A stretch of DNA of 64,000 nt from Scylla paramamosain (Eukaryota > Arthropoda > Malacostraca > Decapoda > Portunidae): assembly GCF_035594125.1 (NCBI RefSeq), contig NC_087197.1:8292110-8356109 (forward strand), written 5' to 3'. Position 1 is the stretch's first letter. Every line of letters begins with the position of its first letter. Position numbers and translations under genes: made by a program. Below the pieces are notes generated by a model, which saw nothing but the letters and a program-made list of their open reading frames with translations, made no database searches and was not told where the DNA came from. Of this stretch, positions 37,055 to 49,584 are shown piece by piece.

Positions 37055-37260
37055 CAAAAACACTAAAAGGCAAATTCTTCGTAAAAGTTGGTTTTATTCC
37101 CATGTATTGTGATTGCCCTGCATTTTAGTGCTTTATTGCCTAACACGCTCAAAAACATTCAAAGACACTTTTCTGGTAATGTCATTTTTTTCCCACATAA
37201 AGCTAGTTTCGCATGGAATTTGTGGTTTTGATAACTAACAATGTAAAAAAAACTCTCAAA

Positions 37261-40200
37261 ATTCACGCATTTAGTAACGTTGTTCTGTTTCTTGATTAAG
37301 AGTGTTATTCATGAGTTTCATTATTTTGGTATAAAAGAAACCTCTCCATACAGTCGAGTTTTTGCGTTTTTTGTCTTATGATTCTAGTGAGACTATAAAA
37401 CACTCATTATACACGTTTCTCGTTATGTCCTTTCTTTTCCTTATATAGAGTGCTTTGCACCCATTTTCGCGTGTTTCTTTTTATATAACAAGCTCAAGAA
37501 CAGACAAAATATAGTTTTTTGGTAATGTTATTCTATTTCTTCATATTGGTTAGTTTGCATGCGTTTTAGCGTTTTTTACGTAAATTTTTTAAAAGACATG
37601 TTTCCAGTAATTTTGTTTTGGATTTCCATATAGAGTGACTTTCATACTATTTATCGTTTTGGTACATAACATGCTTTTGTGTGCCTTTTGCTTCCCTATA
37701 TAGAGTGCTTTCCATCTATTTTCGCGTTTTTTGTAGGTAACAATTTCAAAAACACTCAAAATATACCTTTTTGGTAATGTTATTCTATTTCTTCATTTTG
37801 GTTGGTTTGCATTCTTTTTATCGTTTTCTACGTAAAACACCGAAAAAACACGTTTTCAGTAATTTTGTTTCGGATTCCCATATAGATTGACCCCCATGTT
37901 ATTTATCGTGTTGGTTCCTAAGATGCTGAAAAACACTCATAAGACCGTTTTCTGGCAAAGACGTTTAATTTCCTTATACAGTTGGCTTTGCATGCACTTT
38001 AGGGGTTTGGTACATAACAGTCCGAAAAAAAGCTACACTTAACTTTTTTTATAATGTTCTTATTTCACATAATTTCCTGAATTTTGCCCGAATTTTTGCA
38101 TCTTGGTACCTGTGAAGATGAATAAGAAAGAAAAAAAATTATTTTTTATTGATTTATTGTTTCTCAATAAAGAGTGTTATTTGTGGATTTTAGCTTTTTA
38201 GTAATTAATAAACTTAAAAACACTCATAATACACATTTCTCGTAATCTCCTTTCGTTTCCCCAAAAAAAAGTGTTCTTTGCATGTAATTAAGCGTTTTCA
38301 TTTGTAACATGATCAAAAACACTCAAAAAACATGTTTTTGGTAATATTATTCTTTTTCACCATAAAAAGTGTTTTGCATGCCTTTTAGGAGCTCAAAAAC
38401 ACTTAAAGGCAAGTTCTTGGTAAAAATTTGTTTTCCTCCAATGTAATGTGATTGAATATCACGGTCAAAATACTCAATAGACGCTTTTCTGGTACAGTCA
38501 TTTTTTTTTCCCACAAATCTATTTTCGCATTAAATTTGGGATTTTGGTAATTAAGAATGTGAAAAGCATTCAAAATACACGCATTTATTAAGGTTGTTCT
38601 TTTTCTCAATTAGGAGTGTTATACATGAGTTTAGCATTTTTGTATCTAGGAAACCTCTCCATATACACGAGATTTTGCGTTTTTTGCCTTGTGGTTCTTT
38701 TGAACTATAAAACACTCATTATACACTTTTCTTGCAATGTCCTTTTGTTTCCCAATATAGAGTGCTTTGCATCAATTTTCGAGTTTTTTATAGGTAACAA
38801 AACACACTTTATAGGTCAAAAACACTCAAAATATAACTTTTTAGTAACGTTTTTCTATTTCTTGATATTGGTTGCTTTGCATCTGTTTTATCGTTTTTCT
38901 AAGTAAAACACTGAGAAGACACGTTTTCAGTCACTTTCTTTTGGATTCCTATATACAGTGAGTTCCTAATTATTTATCGTTTTGGTGCCTAAAATACTAA
39001 AAAAAAAACACTCAAAACACAGATTTCTGATAAGGTCGTTTAATTTCCTCATATAGGAGGCTTTGCATGCACTTTAGGGTTTGGTACATAACAGTCCGAA
39101 AAAAAAACTGTAATTAACTTTTTTGTTAATATTCTATTATCATATGATTGCCCTGAATTTTCCCAAAAATTTGTCCTCTCGGTACTATGAAGATGAATAA
39201 GGAAAAAAAAAAAAATTCCTATTTTTTTTTATTTTCTAAATAAAGAGTGTTATTTGTGAATTTTAGCTTTTTGGTACTTAAGGAACTTAAAAAAACACTC
39301 ATAATACACGTTTCTCGTAATGTCCTTTTGTTTACCAAACATAATGTTCTTTGCATGTATTTAAGCATTTTTATAGCTAACATGATCAAAAACACTCAAA
39401 ATACATGTTTTTGGTAATGTTATTCTGTTTCTCCATAAAGTTTGTTTTGCATGCGTTTTAGCGGTTTGTTTTATAAGGAGCTCAAAAACACTTAAAGGCA
39501 AGTTTTTGGTATAAATTGGTGTTATTCCAATGTAATATAATTGCCCTGCTTTTTAGTGTTTTATTGCCTCTCACGCTCAAAAACACTTAAAAGACACTTT
39601 TCTGGTAGTCATTTTTTTCTCACATAAAGATGGTTTTGCATGGAATTTGGGATTTCTGGTAACTAAGAATGTGAAAAGCACTCAAAATACACGCATTTAG
39701 TAAGGTTGTTCTGTTTCTCAATAAAGAGTGTTATTTATGAGTTTCAGCATTTTGGTATCTAGGAACCTACTCCAGATCCACGAATTTTTGTGTTTTTTGC
39801 CTTTTGGTTTGTTTGAACAATAAAAAACTCATTATACACTTTTCTTGCAAAGTCCTTTTGTTTTCTAATTTAGAGTGCTTTCCATCAATATTCCCGTTTT
39901 TTGTAGGTAACAAGCTCAAAAACACTCAAAATAGACCTTTTTGGTAATGTTATTCTATTTCTTCATATTGGTTGGTTTGCATCCGTTTTAGCGTTTTTCT
40001 ACGTAAATCTTTTAAAAGACACGTTTCCAGTAATTTTGTTTTGGATTTCCATATAGAGTGACTTTCATATTATTTATCGTTTTGGTGCCTAACACACTTT
40101 TTGGTGCCTTTTACCTCCCAATATAGAGTGCTTTCCATCCATTTTCGCGTTTCTTGTAGGTAACAATTTCAAAAACACTCAAAAAATACATTTTGGTTGG

Positions 40201-43200
40201 TTTCCATCCGTTTTAGCGTTTTCTACGTAAAACACCAAAAAGACACGTTTTCAGTAATTTTGTTTTGGATTCCCATATAGATTGACTTCCTTGGGTTTTA
40301 TCGTGTTGGTTCCTAACATGCTGAAAAACCCTAATAAGACAGTTTTCTGGCAAAGACGTTTAATTTCCCCATATAGGTGGCTTTGCATGCAATTTAGGGG
40401 TTTGATACATAACACTTCAAAAAAAAAAGCTAAATGTAACTTTTTTGATAATGTTCTTATTTTATATAATTTCCTGAACTTTGCCCGAATTTTGGCACCT
40501 CCTTACCTGTGGAGATGAATAAGAATGAAAAAAAATATCGTATTTTTTTATTTATTTATTAATTTTTTCTCAATAAAGAGTGTAATTTGTGGCTTTTAGC
40601 TTTTTCGTACTTAATGAACTTAAAAACCCTCATAATACACGTTTCTCGTAATGCCCTTTTGTTTCCCAAAAATAGGGTTCTTTGCATGTATTTAAGCGTC
40701 TTTATTGGTAACATGATCAAAAACACTCAAAATACATGTTTTTGGTAATGTTATTCTGTTTCACCATGAAGTGTATTTTGCATGCATTTTAGTGTTTTGG
40801 TATATAAGGAGCTTAAATACACTTAAAGGCAAGTTATTGTTAAAAATTGGTTTTATTTCAATGTAATGTGATTGCCCTGCTTTTTAGTGCTTTATTGCCT
40901 AAAACGCTCAAAAACACTCAAAAGACATTTTTCTGGTAATGTCATTTTTTCCCACATAAAGCTGGTTTCGCATGCAATTTGGGGTTTTGCTAACTAATGA
41001 TGTGAAAAGCACTTAAAATACACGCATTTAGTAAGATTGTTCTGTTTCTCAATTGAAAGTGTTGTTCCAGAGTTTCAGCATTTTGGAATGTAAGAAGCTT
41101 CTCTATATACACGAGTTTTTGCGTTTTTTTCCTTGTAGTGAAATTATAAAACACATATTATACACGTTTCTGGTAATGTCCTTTTGCTTCCCAATATAGA
41201 GAGCTTTCCATCTATTTTCGCGTTTTTTATAGGTAACAATTTCAAAAACACTCAAAATATTCCCTTTTGGTAACGTTATTTTATTCCTTCATATTGGTTG
41301 GTTTGCATCCATTTTAGTGTTTTTCTACGTAAAACACCGAAAAGACACGTTTTTAGTAATATTGTTTTGGATTCCCATAAAGATTGACTTCCATGTTATT
41401 TATCGTGTTGGTTCCTAAGATGCTGTAAAACAATCATAAGACCGTTTTCTGGCAAAAACGTTTAATTTCTCCATATAGGTGGCTTTGCATGCACTTTAGG
41501 GGTTTGGTACATAATAGTCCGAAAAAAAAGCTAAATTTAACTTTTTTGATAATGTTCTTATTTCACATAATTTCTTGAATTTTGCCCGAATTTTGGTATC
41601 TCGGTACCAGTGAAGATGAATGAGAAAAAAAAATCGTATTTTTTTTTTATTTATTAATTGTTTCTCAATAAAGAGTGTTATTTGTGGCTTTTAGCTTTTT
41701 AATAATTAATGAAGTTAAAAACACTCATAATACACGTTTCTCGTAATCTCCTTTAGTTTCCCAAAAATAGTGTTCTTTGCATGTATTTAAACGTTTTCAT
41801 TGGTAACATAAATACACTCAAAATATATGTTTTTGGTAATATTATTCTGTTTCGCCATAAAGAGTGTTTTGCAGGCGTTTTAATGTTTTGGTATATAAGG
41901 AGCTCAAAAACACTTAAAGGCAAGTTCTTGGTAAAAATTCGTTTTCCTCCAATATAATGTGATTGCCCTCTTTTTTAGTGCTTTATTGCCTATCACGCTC
42001 AAAAACACTTAAAAGACATTTTTCTGGTAAAGTCATTTTTTTTTCCCACAAATATATTTTCCCATGCAATCTGGGGTTTTGGTAACTTAGAATGTGAAAA
42101 GCACTCAAAATACACGCATTTATTAAGGTTGTTCTGTTTCTCAATTAGGAGTGTTATACATGAGTTTTAGCATTTTTGTATCTAGGAAACCTCTCCATAT
42201 ACACGAGATTTTGCGTTTTTTGCCTTGTGGTTCTTTTGAACTATAAAACAATCATTATTCACTTTTCTTGCAATGTCCTTTTGCTTACCATTATAGAGTG
42301 CTTTGCATCAATTTTCGCGTTTTTTGTAGGTAATAAGCTCAAAAAAACTCAAAATATACCTTTTAGTAACGTTTTTCTATTCCTTGATATTGTTTGCTTT
42401 CCATCCGTTTTAGTGTTTTTCTACGTAAAACACTGAGAAGACACGTTTTCAGTAACTTTGGATTCCCATATATATATATATATATATATATATGGATTCC
42501 CATATAGAGGTGAGTTCCTTATTATTTATCGTTTTGGTGTTTAACATGCTAAAAACACTCAAAACACAGATTTCTGGTAAGGTCGTTAAATTTCTTTATA
42601 TAGGAGGCTTTGCATGCACTTTAGGGTTTGGTACATAACTGTTTGAAAAAAAAAGCTGAAATTAACTAATTTCATAATATTCTTTTAATATACGATTGTC
42701 CGGAATTTTCCAAGAATTTGGGCATCTCGGTACTATGAAGATGAATAACAAAAAAAAAAAAAAAAATATATTCCTATTTTTTATATATTTTTTTTATTTT
42801 CTAAATAAAGAAAGTTATTTGTTGGGATTAGCATTTTGGTACTGAAGGAACTTAAAAAACATTCATAATACACGTTTCTCGGAAAGTCCTTTTTGTTTCC
42901 AAAACATAATGTTCTTTGCATGTATTTAAACGTTTTTATAGATAACATGATCAAAAAACGCTCAAAATATATGTTTTTGGTAATGTTTTTCTGTTTCTCC
43001 ATAAAGTTTGTTTTGCATGCGTTTTAGCGGTTTGTTATATAAAGAGCTCAAAAACACTTAAAGGCAAGTTTTTTGGTATAAATTGGTGTTATTCCAATGT
43101 AATATGATTGCCCTCCTTTTTAGAGCTTTAGTGCCTATCACGCTCAAAAACACTCAAAAGGCACTTTTTTGGTAATGTCATTTTTTCCCACATAAAGTTA

Positions 43201-45385
43201 GTTTTGCATGCAATTTCTGGTTTTCGTAACTAAGAATGTGAAAAGCACTAAAAATACATGCATTTGGTAAGGTTGTTCTGTATTCTTAATTAAGAGTGTT
43301 ATTTCTGAGTTTCAGCATTTTGGTATCTAAGAAACTTCTCCATATACATCGAGTTTTGCGATTTTTGCCTTGTGGCTGTTGTGAAGCTATAAAACACTCA
43401 TTATACACGTTTCTCGTAATGTCCTTTTTGTATCCCAATATAGAGTGCTTTCCATCCATTTTCGCGTTTTTTGAAGAAAAAAGCTCAAAAACACTCAAAA
43501 TATACCTTTTTGGTAATGTTATTCTATTTCTCCATATTCGTTGGTTTGCATCCGATTTAGCGTTTATCTACGTAAAACACTGAAAAGATACTTTTTCAGT
43601 AATTTTGTGATGGATTCCCACATTTAGTGACTTCCATATTGTTTATCGTTTTGGTGCCTAACATGCTGAAAAAAAAAACACAAAAGACATGTTTCTGGTA
43701 AGGTCGTTTAATTTCCCCATATAGGTGGCTTTGCATGCACTTTAGGGTTTGGTACATAACAGTCCGAATAAAAGCTAAAATTAACTCTTTTTCATAATGT
43801 TCTTTTTTCACACAATTACCCTGAATTTTGGGCAGAATTTTAGCATCTCGGTATCTATGAAGATGAATAAAAAAAAATCCTATTTTTCTATTTATTTATT
43901 TATTTATTTTTTCTCTATAAATAGTGTTATTTGTGGGTTTTAGCTTTTTGGTACTTAAAGAACTTAAAAACACTCATAATACACGTTTCTCAAAATGTCC
44001 TTTCGTTTCCCAAACATAAGATTCTATGCATGTATTTAAGCGTTTTTATAGGTAACATGATCAAAAACACTCAAAATACATGTTTTGGGTAATGTTATTC
44101 CGTTTCTAAATAAAGGGTGTTTTACATGCGTTTTAGCGTTTTGGTATATAAGGAGCTCAAAAACACTTAGAAAAAACACTTGGTAAAAGTTGATTTTATT
44201 TCCATGTAATGTGATTGCCCTGCTTTTTAGTGCTTTATTGCCTATCATGCTAAAATATAAAAAAAAAAAAACACTTAAAAGACACTTTTCTGGTAATGTC
44301 ATTTTTTTCCCACATAAAGCTACTTTCACATAAAATTTGGGGTTTTGGTAACTAAGAATGTGAAAAACACTCAAAATACACGCATTTGGTAAGGTTGTTC
44401 TGTTTCTCAATTGATAGTGTTATTCAGGAGTTTCACCATTTTGGTATCTAAGTATCTTTTTGCGTTTTTTGTCTTGTGAGTCTTGAGAATCTATAAAACA
44501 CTCATTATACACGTTTCTTGTAATGTCCTTTTGTTAACCAATAGAGAGAGCTTTCCATCCATTTTCGCGTTTTTTTTTTGTAAGTAAAAAGCTAATAAAA
44601 CACTTAAATTATACCATTTTGGTAATCTTATTCTATTTCTTTATATTGGTTGGCTTGCATCCGTTTTAGCGTTTTTCTACGTAAAACACGAAAAAGACAC
44701 GTTTAAAGTAATTTGTTTTGGATTACCACATAGAATGACTTCAATATTATTTATTGTTTTGGTGACTAACATGCTCAAAAACACTAGAAACACAGGTTTC
44801 TCGTAAAGTCGTCTGATTTCTCCATATAATTGGGTTTGCATGTACTTCATGGTTTGGTACATAACAGTCCGAAAAAAAACCTAAAATTTACATTTTTGAT
44901 TATGTTCTTTTTACACATAATTTCCCTGAATTTTGCCAGAATTTTGGCATCTCAGTACCTATGAAAAAGAATAACAAAAAAAAAAAAACTATTTTTTTAT
45001 TATTTCTTTTTTTTCTTTATAAAGAAGTTTTAGCTATTTGGTAATTATGAAACTAAAAAACAAGCATAATACACGTTTTTCGTAATGTCCTTTCGTTTCC
45101 CAGACATAGGGTTCTTAGTATGTATTTAAGTGTTTTTAGAGATAACATGATCAAAAACACTCAAAATATATGTTTTTGGTAATGTTAATCTGTTTCTCCG
45201 TAAAGGGTGTTTTGCATGTGTTTTAGCGTTTTGGTATATAAGGAGTTAAAAAACACTTAAAGGCAAGTTCTTGGTAAAAGTTGGTTTTATTCCGTTGTAA
45301 TGTGATTGCCCTCCTTTTTAGTGCTTTATTGCCTAACTCTATCAAAAACCCTCAAAAGACACTTTTCTGGTTATATCATTTTTTT
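37261..45385 (+). repeat. Spacer of large palindrome: plus-oriented HOR array
   Basis: About 8.1 kb, all plus, containing roughly seven HORs of varied completeness; m3/m4 marker sites lie near 38,005, 39,075, 40,395, 41,500, 42,620, 43,745 and 44,850. It has two m2/m11 shortcut joins (about 37,671 and 40,091). The stretch 40,094-43,070 follows the first 3 kb of the superunit closely in subtype order (TTGGGTTTTATCGTG at about 40,290, CATGTTATTTATCGTG at about 41,390, then a CTTATTATTTATCG type), and likewise follows 59,990-62,900. The longest reading frame in the window (124 codons, minus strand, 44,036-44,410) lies here and is judged spurious. Confidence 0.88.
42468..42493. repeat. (AT)13 microsatellite in m2
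   Basis: Pure AT dinucleotide run flanked by GGATTCCC on the left (42,460-42,467) and GGATTCCCATATAGAGG on the right (42,494-42,510). The flank is a short direct duplication of part of m2, and the run grew from its CATATAG. Other m2 monomers have only CATATAGAG. It is the only long dinucleotide run in the window. Confidence 0.95.
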
Positions 45386-45576
45386 TACATTCTTAGTTAG
45401 CAAAACCCCAAATTCCATGCGAAACTAGCTTTATGTGGGAAAAAAATGACATTAGCAGGAAAGTGTCTTAGAGTGTTTTTAAGCGTGTTAGGCAATAAAA
45501 CACTAAAAAGCAGGGCAATCACATTACGTGGGAATAAAACCAACTTTTACGAAGAACTTGCCTTTTAGTGTTTTTG

Positions 45577-46033
45577 ACACGCATTTAGTAAAGTTGCTCT
45601 GTTTCTCAATTAAGAGTGTTATTCATGAGTTTCAGCATATACACGAGTTTTTGCGTTTTTTGCCTTGTGGTTTTTTTGAACTATAAAACATTTATTATAC
45701 ACTTTTCTCGCAATGTCCCTTTGTATCCCAATATAGAGTGCTTTGTATCCATTTTTCCGTTTTTTTTTTCGTAGGTAACAAGCTCAAAAACACTCAAAAT
45801 ATACATTTTTGGTAATGTTTTTGTGCTTCTTGATATTGGTTGGTTTGTATCAGTTTTAGCGTGTTTCTACGTAAAACACTGAAAAAGACACGTTTTCACT
45901 AATTTTCTTTTAGATTCCCACATAGAGTGAGTTCCTTATTATTTATCGTTTTGGTGCCTAACATGCTGAAAAACACTCAAAAGACAGATTTCTGGTAAGA
46001 TCTTTAATTTCCTCATATGGGACGCTTTGTATG
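45577..46033 (+). repeat. Inverted module, mirror-image copy
   Basis: Reverse-complement copy of 36,596-37,054: it begins at the mirrored m8/m10 join (GTGTTTTTGACACGCATTTA) and ends at the mirrored m3/m9 join (CTTTGTATGTCTTTTCAGG). It is flanked by minus-oriented DNA on both sides, as expected if the whole arm was inverted. Confidence 0.87.
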
Positions 46034-48159
46034 TCTTTTCAGGTTTTGGACGGAATAAACCATTAAAAGCCAGGGCAATCACATTACATGGGAATACAAC
46101 CAAATTTTACCAAAAAACTTTCCTTTAAGTGTTTTTGACCTCCTTAGGTACCAAAACGCTAAAACTCATGCAAAATACATTTAATGGAGAAACAGAATTA
46201 CATTACATTTGAGTGTTTTTGATCATGTTATCTATAAAAACGCTTAAATACATGGAAAGAACCTTATGTTTGGGATAAGAAAGAACATCACGAGAAACGT
46301 GTATTATAGGTGATTTTTAAGTTCCTTCAGTACCAAAAAGCTAAAACCCACAAATAATACTCTTTAGAAAAAAAATATATATATAATGAATAAAAAAATA
46401 ATAGAATGGGATTTTTTTTTTGTTATTCATCTTCATAGGTACCGAGATGCCAAAATTCTGCCAAAATTAAGGGAATTTCTGTGGAAAAAAGAACATTATC
46501 ATATAAGTTAATTATAGCTTTTTTTTTCGGATTGTTATGTACCAAACCCTAAACAGCATGCAAAGCCACCTATATAGGAAAGTTAAACGACTTTACCAGA
46601 AACCTCTCTTTTCATTGTTTTTCAGCATGTTAGGCACCAAAACGATAAATCATTTGGAAGTCAGTCAATATATGAATCCAAAAGAAAATTACTGAAAACG
46701 TGTCTTTTCAGTGTTTTACGTAGAAAAACGCTAAAGCGGATACAAACCATCCTATATGAAGAAATAGAATAACATTACGAAAAAGATATATTTTGAGTGT
46801 TTTTGAACTTGTTACCTACAAAAAATGCAAAAATGGATGTAAAGCACTCTATATTAGGAAACAAAAGGACATTACGAGAAACGTGTATAATGAGTGTTTT
46901 ATGGTTTTAAAAGAACCACAAGGCAATAAACGCAAAAACTCGTGTATATAGGGAAATTTCTTACATACCAAAATGAATCAATACATGAATAACACTTTTA
47001 ATAGATAAACAGAACTACCTTACCAAATTGTGTATTTTCAGTGTTTTTCCCATCGTTAGTTACGAAAATGCCAAATTACATGCGAAACTAGCTTCATGTG
47101 GGAAAAAAAATGATATTACCAGAAAAGTGTGTTTTGAGTGTTTTTCAGCGTGATTTGGAACAAAGCACTAAAAATAAGAACGATCATATTACATGGGAAC
47201 AAAACCAACTTTTACGAAGAATTTTTTAACCCCTTATATACCAAACCGCTAAAACGCATGGAAAACAGACTTTATAGAGAAACAGAATAACATATACCAA
47301 AAACATGTATTTCTAGTGGTTTTGATCATGTTATCTTTAAAAACGCTTAAGTACATGCAAAGAACATTATGTTTGGGAAACAAAAGGACATTACGAGAAG
47401 CGTGTATTATGAGTGTTTGTTTTTAGTTCCTTAAGTACCAAAAAAGCTAAAACACACAAATAACACTGTTTATTAAAAAAAATAAATAAAATAAAATAAA
47501 TAAATAAAAAAATAAAATAAATATTTTTTTTTTTGTTATTCATCTTCAAAGGTGCCAAATGCCAAAATTCCAGAAATGAAATGCCAGAGATGCCAAAATT
47601 CTGGGAAATTTCAGGGCAATTATGTGATAAAAGAATATTATCAAAAAAGTTAATTTCAGCTTTTTTTTTTCGGACTGTTATATACCAAACCCTAAAGTGC
47701 ATGCAAAATTAAACGACCTTACCAGAAATCTGTGTTTTTAGTGTTTTTTAGCATGTTGGGCACAAAAACGATAAATAATAAGGAACTCACTCTATATGGG
47801 AATCCAAAACAAAGTTACTGAAAACGTGTCTTCTTAGTGTTTTACGTAGAAACACGTTAAAACGGATGGAAACCAACCAATATCAAGAAATAGAAAAACG
47901 TTACCAAAAAGGTATATTATGAGTATTTTTGAGCTTTTTACCTACAAAAAACGCGAAAATTGATGCAAAACACTCTATATTGGGAAAGAAAAGGACATTG
48001 CAAGAAAAGTGTATAATAAGTGTTTTATAGTTCAAAAAAACCACAAGGCAAAAAACGCAAAAACTCGTGTATATGGAGAAGCTTCCTAAATACTAAAATG
48101 CTGAAACTCATGAATAACACTCTTAATTAAGAAACAGAACAACCTTACTAAATGCGTGT
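46034..48159 (-). repeat. Minus-oriented HOR segment, mirror of 34,488-36,595
   Basis: About 2.1 kb of reversed monomers ending at the m10/m8 join AATGCGTGTCAAAAACACTA. It contains the private m4 insertion (about 47,545-47,595) and an AAAT-rich run at 47,474-47,521. A spurious 103-codon minus frame (47,391-47,702) resembles one at 34,945-35,217 in the other arm simply because the DNA is an inverted copy. Confidence 0.85.
47474..47521. repeat. AAAT/AAAAT-rich simple sequence in reversed m5
   Basis: About 48 bp of interrupted AAAT and AAAAT repeats, the longest such run in the window. It corresponds to the T-rich run near 35,122-35,168 in the left arm. Confidence 0.85.
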
Positions 48160-49560
48160 CAAAAACACTAAAAGGCAAGTTCTTCGTAAAAGTTGGTTTT
48201 ATTCCCATGTAATGTGATTGCCCTGCTTTTTAGTGCTTTATTGCCTAACACGCTCAAAAACACTCAAAGACACTTTTCTGGTAATGTCATTTTTTTTCCC
48301 ACATAAAGTTACTTTCGCATGGAATTTGGGGTTTTGCTAAGAATGTAAAAAAAACTCAAAATACACGTATTTAGTAAGGTTGTTCTGTTTCTTGATTAAG
48401 AGTGTTTCAGCATTTTGGTATCTTAGAAACTTCTCTACACAGACGAATTTTTGCGTTGTTTGGCTTGTGATTCTGGTGAAACTATAAAACACTCATTATA
48501 CACGTTTCTCGTTATGTCCTTTTTTTTCCTAATATACAGTGCTTTTCATCCATTTTTTTTTTTTTATGTAAGAAGCTCAAACACACACAAAATATACTTT
48601 TCTGGTAATATTATTCTATTTTTTTTTCATATTGGTTGGTTTGCATCCGTTTTAGCGTTTTTCTACGTAAATCTTTTAAAAGACACGTTTTCATTAATTT
48701 TGTTTTGGATTTCCATATAGAGTGACTTTAATATTATCTATCGTTTTGGTGCCTAACATGCGTAAAAACACTCAAAAGACGGGTTTCTTGTAAAGACGTT
48801 AAATTTTCCCAAATAGTTGGCTTTGCATACACTTTATGGTTTGGTACATAACTCCAAAAAAAAGGTAAAATTAACTTTTTCGATAATGTTCTTTTTTCGA
48901 CATAATTTCCCTAAATTTTGGCAGAATATTGGCATCTTGGTACCTATTAAAATGAATAACAAAAAAATAAAAATGCTTTTTTTTATTTATTTAATTTTTT
49001 TCTCTATAAAAAGTGTTATTTGTAGGTTTTAACGTTTTGGTACTTAAGCAACTTCAAAACATTCATAATACACATTTCTCGTAATGTCCTTTCGTTTCCC
49101 AAATATAGGGATCTTTGCATGTATTTAAGCGTTTTTATAGGTAACATGATAAAAAACACTCAAAAACACTTGTTTTTCGTAAAGTTTTTCTGCTTCTCCA
49201 TAAAGGAGTGTTTTGCATGCGTTTTAGCGATTTGGTATGTAAGGAGCTAAAAAACACAAGGCAAGTTCTTTGTAAAAGTTGGTTTTATTCAAATGTAATA
49301 TGATTACCCTGCTTTTTAGTGCTTTATTGCCTAACACGCTCAAAAACACTCAAAAGACACTTCTGGTAATGTCATTTTTTTCCCTCATAAAGCTAGTTTC
49401 GCATGCTATTTGAGGTTTTGCTAAGAATGTGAAAAAAACACTCAAAATACACGCATTTGGTAATGTTGTTCTGGTTCTGAATTAAGATTGTTATTCATAA
49501 GTTTCAGCATTTTGGTGTCTAAGAAACTTCTTTATATACACGACTTTATGCGCTTTTTGC

Positions 49561-49584
49561 CTTGTGGTTCTTGTGAACCACAAG
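49561..49584. repeat. 10-bp-stem hairpin in m10b/m11, right arm (inner)
   Basis: CTTGTGGTTC, loop TTGT, then GAACCACAAG: a perfect inverted repeat, followed by TTCTTTTGCCCGAATAT. Ordinary HORs read GTTCTTGTGAACTATAAAAC here, so about 25 bp were added after GTGAAC. Confidence 0.92.

Larger units (their letters stand above)
25400..37260. repeat. Left arm of large imperfect palindrome
   Basis: About 11.9 kb that pairs in inverse orientation with about 45.39-57.8 kb. Private features match in mirrored order: the boundary near 37,255 with 45,386; the module 36,596-37,054 with 45,577-46,033; an m4 insertion near 35,060-35,100 with 47,545-47,595; the m8/m10 join 34,488 with 48,159; the 33,042 hairpin with 49,561; TTCTTTGGGAATC (32,785) with GATTCCCAAAGAA (49,837); AACTAGATATTACC (32,338) with GGTAATATCTAG (50,286); GTTTTGAGCGAAAATGG (31,384) with 51,336; CAAAAAAGTTGAGTG (29,743) with 52,995; and GATAAATAAATAAGG (25,708) with 57,505. 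Paired coordinates sum to about 82,640 near the centre and about 83,200 at the outer end, because of deletions in the left arm. Confidence 0.85.

Noticed and set aside
44036..44410. Longest reading frame in the window (124 codons, minus strand)
   Set aside because: It covers reversed m10, m9, m8 and m7 satellite monomers. The peptide shows repeated satellite-derived phrases and no domain, and many HORs have stops at the matching positions.
34945..47702. Two similar 90-103 codon frames (34,945-35,217 plus; 47,391-47,702 minus)
   Set aside because: They are the same satellite segment in the two palindrome arms and include low-complexity A/T-run translations.
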